A DNA stretch of 64,000 bases from Cepaea hortensis. Lineage: Eukaryota > Mollusca > Gastropoda > Stylommatophora > Helicidae. The notes beneath the pieces were generated by a model that did no database searches, was not told where the DNA came from, and saw nothing but the letters and a program-made list of their open reading frames with translations. This document shows, one piece after another, positions 42,510 to 52,699 of the stretch. The DNA lies in contig OY992881.1 of the NCBI GenBank assembly GCA_963921405.1, positions 93,324,557-93,388,556 on the forward strand, written 5' to 3'. A program made the position numbers and the translations under genes. Position 1 is the stretch's first letter, and each line of letters opens with the position of its first letter.

Positions 42510-44286
42510 TTTTAAGGAACCAAGGCATTGTGTGATTTCTATATGGACGTGCGGTGAATTAGTGCTGTGTTAAGATAACAGTGCTGTTACTCTTTCTATA
42601 TATGAGTAGTTTGTAGTTACAATGATTCTGATAAGTTATTTATGGCATGTGGACTTGCGATGCTATTACTACCTGCTGAATTGGAGAGACCGACCGGTGA
42701 TGAGACAACGCGTCGTAACCGAGGGCATTCGTGTATGTACCGAACCAAGATTCGAACGAGACGTTTAATGAATGTTCTACTCCTCTTTGTAAACCCGATC
42801 CTGTTAGTGGGGACATAGCTAATGGGGGGGGGGGGGAGGGTGTTACAGAAGAATGATTTGCTACACTTACAGGGAGACAAGGGGGATTTATGGGATGAGT
42901 GCCAGGTGCTAAATGGGATAACGTGGCCTAACAAGCCATGGAAGCCGTTAGCTCTTTATCCACAGCTAATCTGGGGGAAAGACAACAGGGGTGGATTGGC
43001 ACCAATAAGGGATAGACCTGTGCCAACATGGCCTTCAAGGTTAAAGGATCATCAAGAGAGGTTCTATCTGTGCAGGGACAGAGATCCCAAACCCAAAGCG
43101 TTGCTTTGTCATTTAATTTATTAATACTGTTCTGTTATTAATGAATTAGGATTTAAATAATTAATTAATTAATTAATTAATTAATTAATGGATTAAGTAA
43201 TTAATTAATTGTTGAGTTATGATATTGAGGAGGGTTGTCCCAAGTTAAATTAGAACCATTACACTGAAATAGGGAGTAGGTGTATTATAAGGTTGCAGAT
43301 GGAGGATATATGAAGAAAGAAGATAGCACCAGGTAGTAGACTCCTATGACAACGTCAGACGGACTACACCAGTTCTTTCGGGACAGATGGTGTCCCAGAC
43401 GAGACATTCGACTGGCTGCTTGCTGACTGATGCACCCCCATGCATAAACATCTTTGCCCAGATAGATGATCATATATACCATGGTGTTATGTGTATAATA
43501 AATATTTCTGACGTGTGTGATAATGTTTATTTGCATGTAAGTAGCTATTGTAGCCGAATACTCTCAACGACCTCCTAGTTTTCAGGATGTGTTTGTTTGC
43601 TAAAGATTCTGAAATACCGCTGTGAAATTCTTATGGACCAGCTCGCTCCAGTGCAAATCAATATGGTGAATTGTAGAGATACGGGGAGTGGTTCCATGAT
43701 CTTGAATACCGAATAGGGAGCGGCAAGACAGGTGATGTTGATGTTAGACTGTACCAATATAATCTGATGTTTCTCTGCTTTCTAGTTCTGTTTTGAAGTT
43801 ACTTATATTAACTGTAGTAAATAACGTTTATTATTATTCTGTAGTTGAATAAATACATAGCTACGTTTGCTTTAGTTATGATGATTCAATTTTGCAGCGA
43901 ACACGCCATGCCGACTTCCGTCGCGTGCAAGCAAAATGGCGTAGTTTTCATCGGGCATGGTTTATCTAAATGTAAGAAAATTGCTAATAATATAATGTAA
44001 CTGATTTACCCTGGACATTATTATTTGCACTGCACACAAAAGTTTGTTACTATTAACTGAGCTTACATTTTCCATGCATCATGTAGTCGTGTAGATTAGT
44101 ATTCATCCAGTTATTCACGGTTTGAATATTTTTTAGACGGTTAACCAGTGCCAGGGTAGATAATTTTTGGAGATAGGAATGTCACTACTAATTTATGTCT
44201 GCTAGTGGTCGGTGTTGTAAAAACAAAAAGTTAAAACATTAGGACTGCATAATCCCCTTCACCTTTCTGCAAAACTAAATTAAAAT
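42510..44286. other. No recognised gene
   Basis: Contains a G-run with purines (42825-42840), (TTAA)n at 43158-43190 and AT-rich sequence. A 100-codon frame at 42822-43124 has no family features. Confidence 0.4.
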
Positions 44287-44434
44287 GCCCCTCTGCTGTG
44301 TGTCCACCGTGACGAGGTAGAGGGGCTTGTGCGTCCCAATGACCCCAAGAGCTATGCCAACGGTAGCACAGCTACTGGTAGGGCCATCCATGTCGGACAG
44401 GTCAAGGGAGAGGGACCAGACGAAGAGACACACA
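44287..44434 (+). ncRNA. Candidate HDV-like self-cleaving ribozyme, monomer 1
   Basis: It can form the nested double pseudoknot of HDV-like ribozymes. P1 is GCCCCTCT (44287-44294) with AGAGGGGC (44319-44326). P2 is TGTGTGTC (44297-44304) with GACACACA (44427-44434). P3 is ACC/GGT around a 7-nt loop GTGACGA (44306-44318). The P4 base is GTCCC and TGACC (44333-44344) with GGTCA and GGGAC (44400-44416). The joining strand before P2' contains ACGAAG, like the CGAA around the catalytic cytosine. Cleavage is predicted 5' of G44287. P1.1 pairing is unclear. Confidence 0.6.
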
Positions 44435-44514
44435 AACCTGCTGCCTTGTAGGTAGACTGGGGACAGTCAAAGGCTAGGGAAAGCACCCCAAATACATGCT
44501 TGTCGAAATCGGAT

Positions 44515-44662
44515 GCCCCTCTGCCGTGCGTCCACCTTGACGAGGTAGAGGGGCTTCCGCGTTCCAATGACCCCAAGAGCTATGCCGACGGTAGCACAGC
44601 TACTGGTAGGGTCACCCATGTCGGACAGGTCAAGGGAGAGGGACCAGACGAAGTGACGCACA
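44515..44662 (+). ncRNA. Candidate HDV-like self-cleaving ribozyme, monomer 2
   Basis: It has the same fold as monomer 1. P1 is GCCCCTCT (44515-44522) with AGAGGGGC (44547-44554). P2 is GTGCGTC (44526-44532) with GACGCAC (44655-44661). P3/L3 is ACC-TTGACGA-GGT. In P2 one T-A pair of monomer 1 is a C-G pair here, a compensatory double change. L3 carries a single unpaired substitution. Confidence 0.6.
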
Positions 44663-44791
44663 AACCTGCTGCCTTGTAGGTAGACTGGGGACAGTTAAAG
44701 GCTAGGGAAAGCACCCCAAAATATGCTTGTCGAAATCGGATGTACTGAGCCACAGGCTTGACAAAGCAGTGCAACGTAACTTTATCATTTC

Positions 44792-47700
44792 ATGATGCCA
44801 CAGATGAAAATTAATCGTTATGGTGCTAATCCCGTGAAGTCCCATCAGGCGGTGATAGTGCCGGGCCTCCTGCCTCGAGGGGGTCCACCCATGACTACTG
44901 GTGGTCACCTTCCCCTGTGCTGTGGAGTCAAGGCACAGAGGAGTAGGTTAAGAGCTATTGACCAAACACCCCGGACTCTCAACATACTACAATGGAATGC
45001 CGAAGGAGTTTATAACAAGAAAGCCTCCCTAACACAGCGTCTTCATAAAGATAGAATAGATGTGGCATGCATTCAAGAGACACACCTCAACGCCAATCGC
45101 ACATTTTCAGTCGAGGGATATCAGGCCACACGTTTTGACCGCGAAGGACACAAAGGAGGAGTTGTAATACTTACACGAAATACAATACCTTGCAGCGAAG
45201 TATCTGTGATCTCTGACAACCAAACGGAAATTATAGGTGTTGATATAATGATAAAGGACATGAAAATAAGAATTTACAATCTGTATAGCCCGGCAGATAA
45301 GGATCTTACACTCTCAAACATGGAAATAACTGACACAAATTGCATTGTTGTCGGAGACTTTAATAGCCGCTCAGAAAGATGGGGATACCCAGATACTGAC
45401 AAAAGAGGAGATGAAGTGGAGAACTGGGAAATAGACTCAAATCTCCATCTACTCAACAAAGCGGATGACACACCGAGCTTCTACTCCAGAAGATGGATTA
45501 CCACTTCTACTCCAGACTTAGCTTTCTGCACAGGAGACATCCTCCACAAAATCGATCGCCATGTGCTTGACCAATTAGCAGGTAGTGACCACAGACCAAT
45601 CAAGCTTGTAATAAATATGGAGTATGTTCCACAGGAGCAAAAGCCTTTGCCTCGCTGGAATTACAAACGAGCAGATTGGGACAGATTTTCCATATTAACA
45701 GACAAATATTGTGAAAACATAAATACACGATATGGCAACATGAAGCAAATGGTGGAAAGTCTAAACAGAGCAATAATACAGGCGGCCACTGAGTCTATTC
45801 CAAGAGGAGCGAGGAAAAATTACAAACCATACTGGACTGAGGAACTACAAATTTTGGAGGACAAAGTTGAAGATGCTAGGAAGACCGCAGAGAGAGAACA
45901 AACAACTGAAGCGAACATCTCTCTCAAAGCCATCTCAGCAAAATATAAAAGAACAGTAAATCAAACAACAAGAGATTGTTGGAGGAAAAAAACAGAAAAC
46001 CTGAAGTTTGACAGGGATGGAAACAAACTATGGAAACTAGTGAAAGCCATGAACAATGAAGGACCTAGAAACAAACAAATAACAATTAAACAAGGAAATG
46101 CCTTGCTTACAGGAAAAAAGGCTGCAAATGCACTAATGGAACACTATGCCAGTGCAAACCACATTGATATTACAGCCGAACAGAAGAAAGCAATCAAAGA
46201 TAAACAGATACATCATAGATATACAGAGACAGCAGCAGAATATATGATGGCAAATCTAATAATGGAAGAAATGGAACAGGCAATGAATACCCTAAAAAAG
46301 AAGACATCACCAGGAAAGGATGGAATCACAAATGAAATGCTAATAGGACTAGGCACTAAGGCAAAAAAGAAACTACTAGCAGTCCTAAATTACAGCTGGA
46401 AGAGGGGAATAGTCCCACAGGCATGGAAGGAAGCTATACTAATACCAGTCCCAAAGAAAGGAAAAGACCTGGAAGAACCAAATGGCTATCGACCTATCAG
46501 TCTTCTTAGCTGTGTAGGAAAATTAATGGAACGCATTATCAATGGCAGGCTAACATGGCATCTGGAAGAAAACCAACTCTTAACACCTCACCAAGCAGGA
46601 TTCAGAAAGTACAGATCCACTGAAGATCAAATAACCTATATAGCTCAGGAAATAGAAGATGCCTTCCAAGAGAAAAAGCACACACTAGCGGTCTGGATAG
46701 ATTTAGAAAAAGCATTTGATAAAGTATGGAAGGAAGGACTGAAAGTAAAACTGCAAAAAATGCATGTTTGTGGGAAAATGTACAATTGGATCAGCCACTA
46801 CCTTGAGAACAGAACTGCCAGGACAAAAGTACAAGGACAAACCAGCAAAATGATGCTGTTGGAGCAAGGTGTCCCCCAAGGAGGAGTTCTTTCACCAACA
46901 TTATTCCTAGCATATATAAATGACATCACAGACAATTTTCCAGCCAGAGTACACACATCATCCTTTGCAGATGACCTAGCCATATGGACATCTGAAGAAT
47001 ATATTAGTACAGCTAACAGCAGAATACAGCAAGCCCTATTAGCGCTAGAGGACTGGTCAAAATCATTGCTAGTGAAGATAAGTGAGGAGAAAACAACATG
47101 CACAGTGTTCTCCCTCTCAACTAAAACTCAGCAACCTAAGCTGGTATTGAATGGAAAAATATTGCGCCATGAAGAAAATCCAAACTATCTAGGAGTCACC
47201 TTTGATCGTCGCCTGACATGGAAGACACAGGTTGAGAAAAATCGAACAAGAGCAAGGCAAAGAATGGCAATCATGAAAAAGCTTGCTGGTACAACGTGGG
47301 GAGCAGATGAGAAAGTTCTCAAGAAGTTATATACTGGACGGGTGAGGCCAGTACTGGAATATGGCATTGCAGCTTGGGAAACAGCAGCTAAGTCAAACTT
47401 TAACAAAATAAGCAGAGTCCAAAATCAAGGAATGCGAATCATAACTGGAAGCCTGAAGACAACGCCTATTAATGAACTAGAAAAGATCACTTGTTTACAA
47501 CCAATGCAGGATAGAAGAGATAGCAGAGCCCAGCAACAAGCTGAAAAATTTAGAAGATTGACAGACCACCCTATGTATAAAAGGTTTAGTGGTTTTGGAA
47601 AGGGAAGACTGAAGCGTAGCAACTTTGTAGAAACTGCAAAACGAAAGATTAGGGCAGATCCCATACTTAACATATCAACAGTCAAACCCATTTACAATGC

Positions 47701-48643
47701 AGACAAGTTCCCAGCTTGGAGACAGCAGCTACTGCCTGAGATGATAGAAAACATTCCTGGTATTGAGAAAAAGAACACTCAGCATGAAACCGAAAGAAGA
47801 GAAATAACCCTAAACTACATAAAAGAACATTACCCAAGCAGCAATTGGACCCATGCATATACAGATGGATCAGCCAAAAATTCAGTAGAGAATGGAGGAG
47901 GAGGAATTCTCCTAAATTTAAAAAATGGAGTGAAAAAAACACATTCAGTGGCAACTGGAAAGTTTTCAAGTAACTTCAAAGCGGAGGTAGAGGCTCTGAA
48001 AACTGCAGCAGAAATGCTCTTGATGGAGGAAAACAAAGAGACGCAAATAGCTATCTTTACAGATGCAAAGTCAGCTGTCTCAATACTGAAGAGCAATTAC
48101 AGCACAGAAATAGCTGACCTAAGAGCAGCACTCCATGGTCTATGCCAGAAATCCAAAAAAGTTGTAATACAGTGGATACCATCACATTGCAGTATACCTG
48201 GAAATGAAGAGGCTGACAGACTGGCAAAAGAGGGCGGACGACTACCACAGCCTGACATAGACATAACCTATAATGAGGCAAAGAGGTTGATAAAAAGTAC
48301 TTATAGAACCAAATGGGAATCAGAGCATCCAGGTCACCAGAAGGATGATGCATATTACAAACTCGACCGAAGAGAACAAGTAGCAATCTTCAGACTCCGC
48401 ACAGGACATAACAGGCTGAAATACCACTTGTTCAATAAACTAAAGATAGGAGATACCGATGAATGCAATTGTGGAACTGGTAAAATGACAGCTAAACATT
48501 TGCTGCAGGAGTGCCCAATATATGCAGAACAGAGAAAGATATTTTGGCCCACACCTGCTTCATTTGAGGACAAGCTCTATGGAGATATCAACAAGCTCAA
48601 GTTGACTGCAGCTTACTTTAACTACATTCAGGTTGACATTTAA
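44792..48643 (+). CDS. LINE polyprotein: endonuclease, reverse transcriptase, RNase H, zinc knuckle
   Basis: 1283 codons without a break. Residues about 62-280 are an apurinic-type endonuclease (LQWNAEGVYNKK, ACIQETHL, VVGDFNSRSERWG, and SDHRPIKL near the end). Residues about 500-790 are RT: SPGKDGITNEML, NGYRPISLLSCVGK, motif A WIDLEKAFDKVW (about 634), motif B GVPQGGVLSPTLF, motif C FADDLAIW (about 724). RNase H lies at about 1020-1145: YTDGSA, FKAEVEAL, FTDAKSAVSIL, WIPSHCSIPGNEEADRLA. All its acidic residues are present. A zinc-knuckle-like ECNCGTGKMTAKHLLQECP follows at about 1223. ATG 44792 is four codons after an in-frame TAA, so no upstream extension exists. It copies its own mRNA into the genome by target-primed reverse transcription. 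All catalytic motifs look intact. Confidence 0.95.
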   Translation: MMPQMKINRYGANPVKSHQAVIVPGLLPRGGPPMTTGGHLPLCCGVKAQRSRLRAIDQTPRTLNILQWNAEGVYNKKASLTQRLHKDRIDVACIQETHLNANRTFSVEGYQATRFDREGHKGGVVILTRNTIPCSEVSVISDNQTEIIGVDIMIKDMKIRIYNLYSPADKDLTLSNMEITDTNCIVVGDFNSRSERWGYPDTDKRGDEVENWEIDSNLHLLNKADDTPSFYSRRWITTSTPDLAFCTGDILHKIDRHVLDQLAGSDHRPIKLVINMEYVPQEQKPLPRWNYKRADWDRFSILTDKYCENINTRYGNMKQMVESLNRAIIQAATESIPRGARKNYKPYWTEELQILEDKVEDARKTAEREQTTEANISLKAISAKYKRTVNQTTRDCWRKKTENLKFDRDGNKLWKLVKAMNNEGPRNKQITIKQGNALLTGKKAANALMEHYASANHIDITAEQKKAIKDKQIHHRYTETAAEYMMANLIMEEMEQAMNTLKKKTSPGKDGITNEMLIGLGTKAKKKLLAVLNYSWKRGIVPQAWKEAILIPVPKKGKDLEEPNGYRPISLLSCVGKLMERIINGRLTWHLEENQLLTPHQAGFRKYRSTEDQITYIAQEIEDAFQEKKHTLAVWIDLEKAFDKVWKEGLKVKLQKMHVCGKMYNWISHYLENRTARTKVQGQTSKMMLLEQGVPQGGVLSPTLFLAYINDITDNFPARVHTSSFADDLAIWTSEEYISTANSRIQQALLALEDWSKSLLVKISEEKTTCTVFSLSTKTQQPKLVLNGKILRHEENPNYLGVTFDRRLTWKTQVEKNRTRARQRMAIMKKLAGTTWGADEKVLKKLYTGRVRPVLEYGIAAWETAAKSNFNKISRVQNQGMRIITGSLKTTPINELEKITCLQPMQDRRDSRAQQQAEKFRRLTDHPMYKRFSGFGKGRLKRSNFVETAKRKIRADPILNISTVKPIYNADKFPAWRQQLLPEMIENIPGIEKKNTQHETERREITLNYIKEHYPSSNWTHAYTDGSAKNSVENGGGGILLNLKNGVKKTHSVATGKFSSNFKAEVEALKTAAEMLLMEENKETQIAIFTDAKSAVSILKSNYSTEIADLRAALHGLCQKSKKVVIQWIPSHCSIPGNEEADRLAKEGGRLPQPDIDITYNEAKRLIKSTYRTKWESEHPGHQKDDAYYKLDRREQVAIFRLRTGHNRLKYHLFNKLKIGDTDECNCGTGKMTAKHLLQECPIYAEQRKIFWPTPASFEDKLYGDINKLKLTAAYFNYIQVDI

Positions 48644-48719
48644 AGGTGCATGAAGAAGTATTTAGACTGCCGCACTTCATACCACAGGTATGTCGGTTAC
48701 AAAAGCGCCCCAGAGGCAT

Positions 48720-49031
48720 GAAATGGAATATTGCTTGGATAGCAAATCCATTACGTGGAAAGTCCGAACCAAAAGCTCACTGTGTGGGCTTCATAAAAGG
48801 TGGAAAAAGTGTCCCAGTGGCACGAAATGGAATATTGCTTGGATAGCAAATCCATTATGTGGAAAGTCCGAATCGAAAGCACACTCTGTGGGCTTCATAA
48901 AAGGTGGAAAAAGTGTCCTAGTGGCACGAAATGGAATATTGCTTGGATAGCAAATCCATTACGTGGAAAGTCCGAATCGAAAGCTCACTGTGTGGATGTC
49001 ATCTGCAGACTGCATACTTCTGGTTTCGGGA
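48720..49031 (+). repeat. 104-bp triplicate in the LINE 3' UTR
   Basis: GAAATGGAATATTGCTTGG starts units at 48720, 48824 and 48928. Each continues with ATAGCAAATCCATTA, GTGGAAAGTCCGAA and GTGGGCTTCATAAAAGG. The third unit diverges after AAGCTCACTGTGTGG. Confidence 0.93.
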
Positions 49032-49459
49032 AGAACAGCCTATGACGAATGGAAGGCCCAATATACGGAAGTGAGGCTAAGCAGCCATGTGCAGGACGTG
49101 ACGATTCCTTGGATGAGCCCAGTACCAGAGCGCTGTGTGTTGGCTCTGCAAGTATGGAAGCCTCCTTGGATGGCGGGGAATGCCCATGGTCTGCCCCTGC
49201 CTTCCCTTGAGGGCTGACCAGGATGTCTTTGGCTGTTCTATATGGGCCAGCTGTGATGGGGGATAACACCACAACAGTGAGAGCCAAACGTCCCAAGAAA
49301 CCCCCGGGAAGGTTAACCCGGTCTACAAATGCCCGCAGAAGTCGGATGTGTCGGCCTAACGGCACAAGAACGCAGCTCTGCTGTGGACAGGCACAACGCA
49401 ATCACGTCCGAAAAAAAACTCCGGATGAACGAAGAAGAAGAAGAAGAAGAAACCGAATA

Positions 49460-50690
49460 GTCAAGGCATCCGAGACACGTGAATGATGAGTGATTTCTCA
49501 GGGTGTTCACCCAAGGACAGCTGTGAGTAGTCTGACATTTGAAGTTGAGTGATCCAGATGGGATCTACAGCTGATGCATCTATGATGGGCTAATGCCTGG
49601 AAGGGTTTCAGGTACACTCATATGAATTACTCTACGTGCGGACTCTATATGCTAATTGATGATATATATTCCAAGGGAGTATGCTGAAGTAACTTGTTGT
49701 TAATCTTCACAACGATGGCAGGTATCCAAATGTTTTAGACCAAGCCAGGTCTTAGTGATGTTGACAGGATAGAGAGCTATCCAGCTTCAAGGTTATATCA
49801 AAGGTCTAAACACCTTTATGACATTGAACTTGACCTGAGTTTTGCAACTCCAATGGTAGTCTTTATTTCGGAGGAACTTATGAACACTGTTATGGTAGAT
49901 AGCTACCACACTCAACGGTTGGGTTGTTGAGACCAGCCCAGAGACAGTGCTAGTAGTTGGAGCAACCACGCTCCTATTGGATGCTGTTGCTTACATCATT
50001 CCAGAGACTGTATTTCGCTAAAGCGCTACCACTCTCGTCTTACGCTACAGTGGTTTACATCAGAGGGGACAACTGGAATCCTAGGGTCGCCCTATTTCAT
50101 CAGTAGTGAGAACGTTGGTGTGATTGATTACGTCACCGGGTGACAACATCAAGTCATTGTCTTGCAGTATCAGTCAGATATCGGGCAAGAGCATGGCTGT
50201 CCCGATTTCTTACACCAGGTGAACTTGGAAGACGCCGGCAGTGTCGACACGGTAGCGGTCCAAAGTATAGGAAACTGTACTCCCTCAGCTGTTATATCTT
50301 TCCCTCAACGCAACGACTGGACACACGCACGAACAGAGATCACACTCTGCCTGATGAAAGACCGATCATCTTTAGTCCTTCTCACCTCTCTACTTCAGAT
50401 ATGTACATAGCCATTCTTCTATCTAGGCTTTTCAGTCATCCCACTCTGCATTTAGTTTGACTTATTTTGAAATTAAACTTTGATTTTGTTATCATGCCTT
50501 TGAGTCAGGATACGACTATTGTCTTGTCCGATCCCCCTATGGGTTAGTATCCATAGGTGGGAAGAGAGAGAACAGGTGTGGCAGCTCGTAGGGGGACTAG
50601 TAGACGGAAAGTCCTCGGGAGGTGGTTGGAGCAAATGCGGGTTATATAACTACGTGTACATTACCTGTCCAAGTCCCGGGGTCTTGTTAC
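49460..50690. other. No recognised gene
   Basis: Short frames only. I could not match this stretch to any other part of the window. Confidence 0.4.
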
Positions 50691-51082
50691 AGAGACTCAT
50701 AAATTATCTCTTAATGCACACTCTTATAGAGATGGCTGTTAATTCCTGGGTGGTGAATTAGATAGCAGACTGTACTCTCGAAAGTTTGCTCTTCGCCTTT
50801 GTTCATGGACCTCGGAGGTGTGTATTATTCCACTATTATTACCCCAGGATTACCACAGGGATACAGGGATCTTCAATATTATTGGGGTCTTGTTACAGAG
50901 AGTCATAAATTATCTCTTAATGCACACTCTTATAGAGATGGCTGTTAATTCCTGGGTGGTGAATTAGATAGCAGACTGTACTCTCGAAAGTTTGCTCTCC
51001 GCCTTGGTTCATGGACCTCGGAGGTGTGTATTATTGCACAATTATTACCCCAGGATTACCACAGGGATACAGGGATCTTCAA
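50691..51082. repeat. 196-bp tandem duplication
   Basis: Copies 50691-50886 and 50887-51082 both start GTCTTGTTACAGAGA and end CAGGGATCTTCAATATTATT. They differ at a handful of positions. The unit contains the RT motif B codons GLPQG. Confidence 0.93.
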
Positions 51083-51313
51083 TATTATTGGAAGAATATT
51101 GCCATTTGCAGATGATATCCTTGTGTATAGTAAGGGGAGAGACCCGATGCAAATAACGCAAGAGTTGCAGGAGACAGTAAATAAAGTGATGGACTGGTGT
51201 ATAAAGATGGATAGGGTTATTAAGCCAGATAAGGCGTCTGTGTTATGGTGCTCTCTGGACAATAGGATTGTTAAGGCTGACCTCTTAAGTCTTACAATCA
51301 ATGGCAGAATGTT

Positions 51314-51393
<80 letters not shown>

Positions 51394-51540
51394 TAAACTG
51401 AGATACCTGGGAATCATCTTTACCAGAAGCCTGTCATTCAGGCATCATGTGGAAACAGCAGTTATGAGATCTAAGAAAGGACTCGGTGCGCTGCAGAACA
51501 TGATAGCAGTGAACATGGAGCAAAGAATGTTGTTCATACT
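50820..51540 (+). mobile_element. Broken LINE RT fragment (motifs B and C)
   Basis: PGLPQG (51048-51066) is followed, after a frame change, by LPFADDILVYSKGR (motif C), ELQETVNKVMDWCIKMDRV, IKPDKASVLW, and after a (GA)n tract at 51318-51390 by KLRYLGIIFTRSLSFRHHVE-like sequence. It is a non-LTR RT core of undetermined clade; the duplication at 50691-51082 and the (GA)n tract disrupt it. Confidence 0.72.
51318..51390. repeat. (GA)n microsatellite
   Basis: About 36 uninterrupted GA dinucleotides, inside the RT fragment. Confidence 0.98.
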
Positions 51541-51554
51541 CTATCAACATTTGA

Positions 51555-51765
51555 TGCTTTCAGTAGTGATTGGCCGAGTGGCTAAGAACGCCGGGCTCTC
51601 ATTCGGGAGACCCGGATTCGAATCCTCGGTAAGGCGTGGATTATTTTCTGTCGGGGGAAAAAAGAAAATCCTTAATTCCTCAGGCTCAAGACCCCCCTGC
51701 CATACACTGCAAGATACTATAGGCAGTAGATGACAGTTGTTGTTGTTGTTGTTTGTTTTTTTTTG
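51555..51765 (+). mobile_element. SINE-5 copy (most complete)
   Basis: Box A TTGGCCGAGTGGCTAAGAAC and box B CCGGATTCGAATCCTCGG come from a tRNA-like head. They are followed by TTTTCTGTCGGGGG, AATTCCTCAGGCTCAAGACC, ACTATAGGCAGTAGATGACAG and a (TTG)n tail at 51737-51752. Confidence 0.85.
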
Positions 51766-51987
51766 GACAGTAATTGAGTATGGATTTGGACTGTTCACAG
51801 TGACAAAAAGTCAGTTGGTGAAACTAGACAGAATGAAGCTATGCGGGAAGATATCGGGGTGCACTAGGCACACGCCAGTAGTGTGTATGCAATACATCAT
51901 AGCCTTACCCACCAATGCAGTCGGGCTCAAGGTGCTACCGGCTAGATCATATCATGGAACACCTTCTGTATGAAGCCCGAAAGGGGG

Positions 51988-52150
51988 GACGTAAATTACA
52001 AGTACCTATGAAGTCAGAGTGGGTTAGCCTGATGGCGAGGGACACTGGTAATAGGGAAAGCAAGCTAATCCACATTACTTTAAAAATCAGTTTAGTGCAC
52101 TAGACGTAGTAGCACGTGGTTGAACTAAGCTTGAGTTCAAAGCGAATGAA
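51988..52150 (+). mobile_element. SINE-2 copy (3' half)
   Basis: AGTCAGAGTGGGTTAGCCTG, ACACTGGTAATAGGGAAAGC and AGTTCAAAGCGAATGAATG match the family at 23313-23592. Confidence 0.75.
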
Positions 52151-52699
52151 TGTAAACAAATATGTGTGTTTAATTCTCCCTCAGCTGCTTTATCTCTCCA
52201 TATACAACTTTTTCTGTCGTTCTCTGTCTCTCTTGGCTATTATTTTCCCACTCAAAACCATGTTCTCAACTGGGCCCAATCTTGATATGCTCTATACCAG
52301 TGTTTCCGAACGTCGGGCCCACGCCCCGCAGGGAGGCAATTCGATTGTTAAGGGGGGCAATTCGAAAATGGACTCGTCCAGAGTTTAAGTTAACCGTATG
52401 GCGACTCTCAGTCGCTACTCGAGTTGGGTAAGCGTCTAATATAAGTAACTTCTCTCCACCATGATTTCATTGTTAGACGTTAGAGTTGAACTACTGTTTA
52501 TACTGGGCAGGCACTAAGCATTTTGCGCTATTTGTTCTGAATAGAACAAAATTCTTAGTGCCAGAATCTCAGTTCCTGCATTACTTCGCAGTAACGCTCA
52601 GCATTCACCGTTGGTGTTAATTTAAAATAAGCGTCCGTTAAATTGTTGTTAAAGTCTCGTTGTTTAAAAAAAAAATATATATATATATATTTATAAATT

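Larger units (their letters stand above)
44286..44740 (+). repeat. 5' tandem monomers, 228 bp x 2
   Basis: Monomer 1 is 44286-44513 and monomer 2 is 44514-44740, both starting TGCCCCTCTGC and ending TTGTCGAAATCGGA. They are about 93 percent identical by eye. They precede the LINE ORF, like promoter monomers of other LINE 5' UTRs. Confidence 0.95.
44287..49451 (+). mobile_element. Full-length RNase H-bearing LINE, apparently intact
   Basis: The parts in order are two 228-bp 5' monomers (44286-44740), a 50-bp leader, one ORF (44792-48643), and a 3' UTR with a 104-bp triplicate (48720-49030). The unique 3' end finishes in (GAA)n at 49431-49451. The 3' boundary is confirmed by the truncated copy at 14181-14330. 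The 5' boundary coincides with the predicted ribozyme cleavage site before G44287. No gag-like ORF1 precedes the pol ORF. A TSD is not obvious. ACCGAATAG occurs at 49452-49460 and 43708-43716, but that would place the 5' end 570 bp before the monomers. The domain order EN-RT-RNase H is that of the I superclade. Confidence 0.85.

Noticed and set aside
42825..43560. LTR retrotransposon 3' LTR after a polypurine tract
   Set aside because: A G-rich tract followed by TGTTAC is suggestive, but I found no second LTR, primer-binding site or gag-pol frame.
43708..49460. 9-bp ACCGAATAG as the TSD of the full-length LINE
   Set aside because: It would require 570 bp of extra 5' sequence before the monomers. 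It conflicts with the ribozyme-defined 5' end and could be chance. Kept only as a note.
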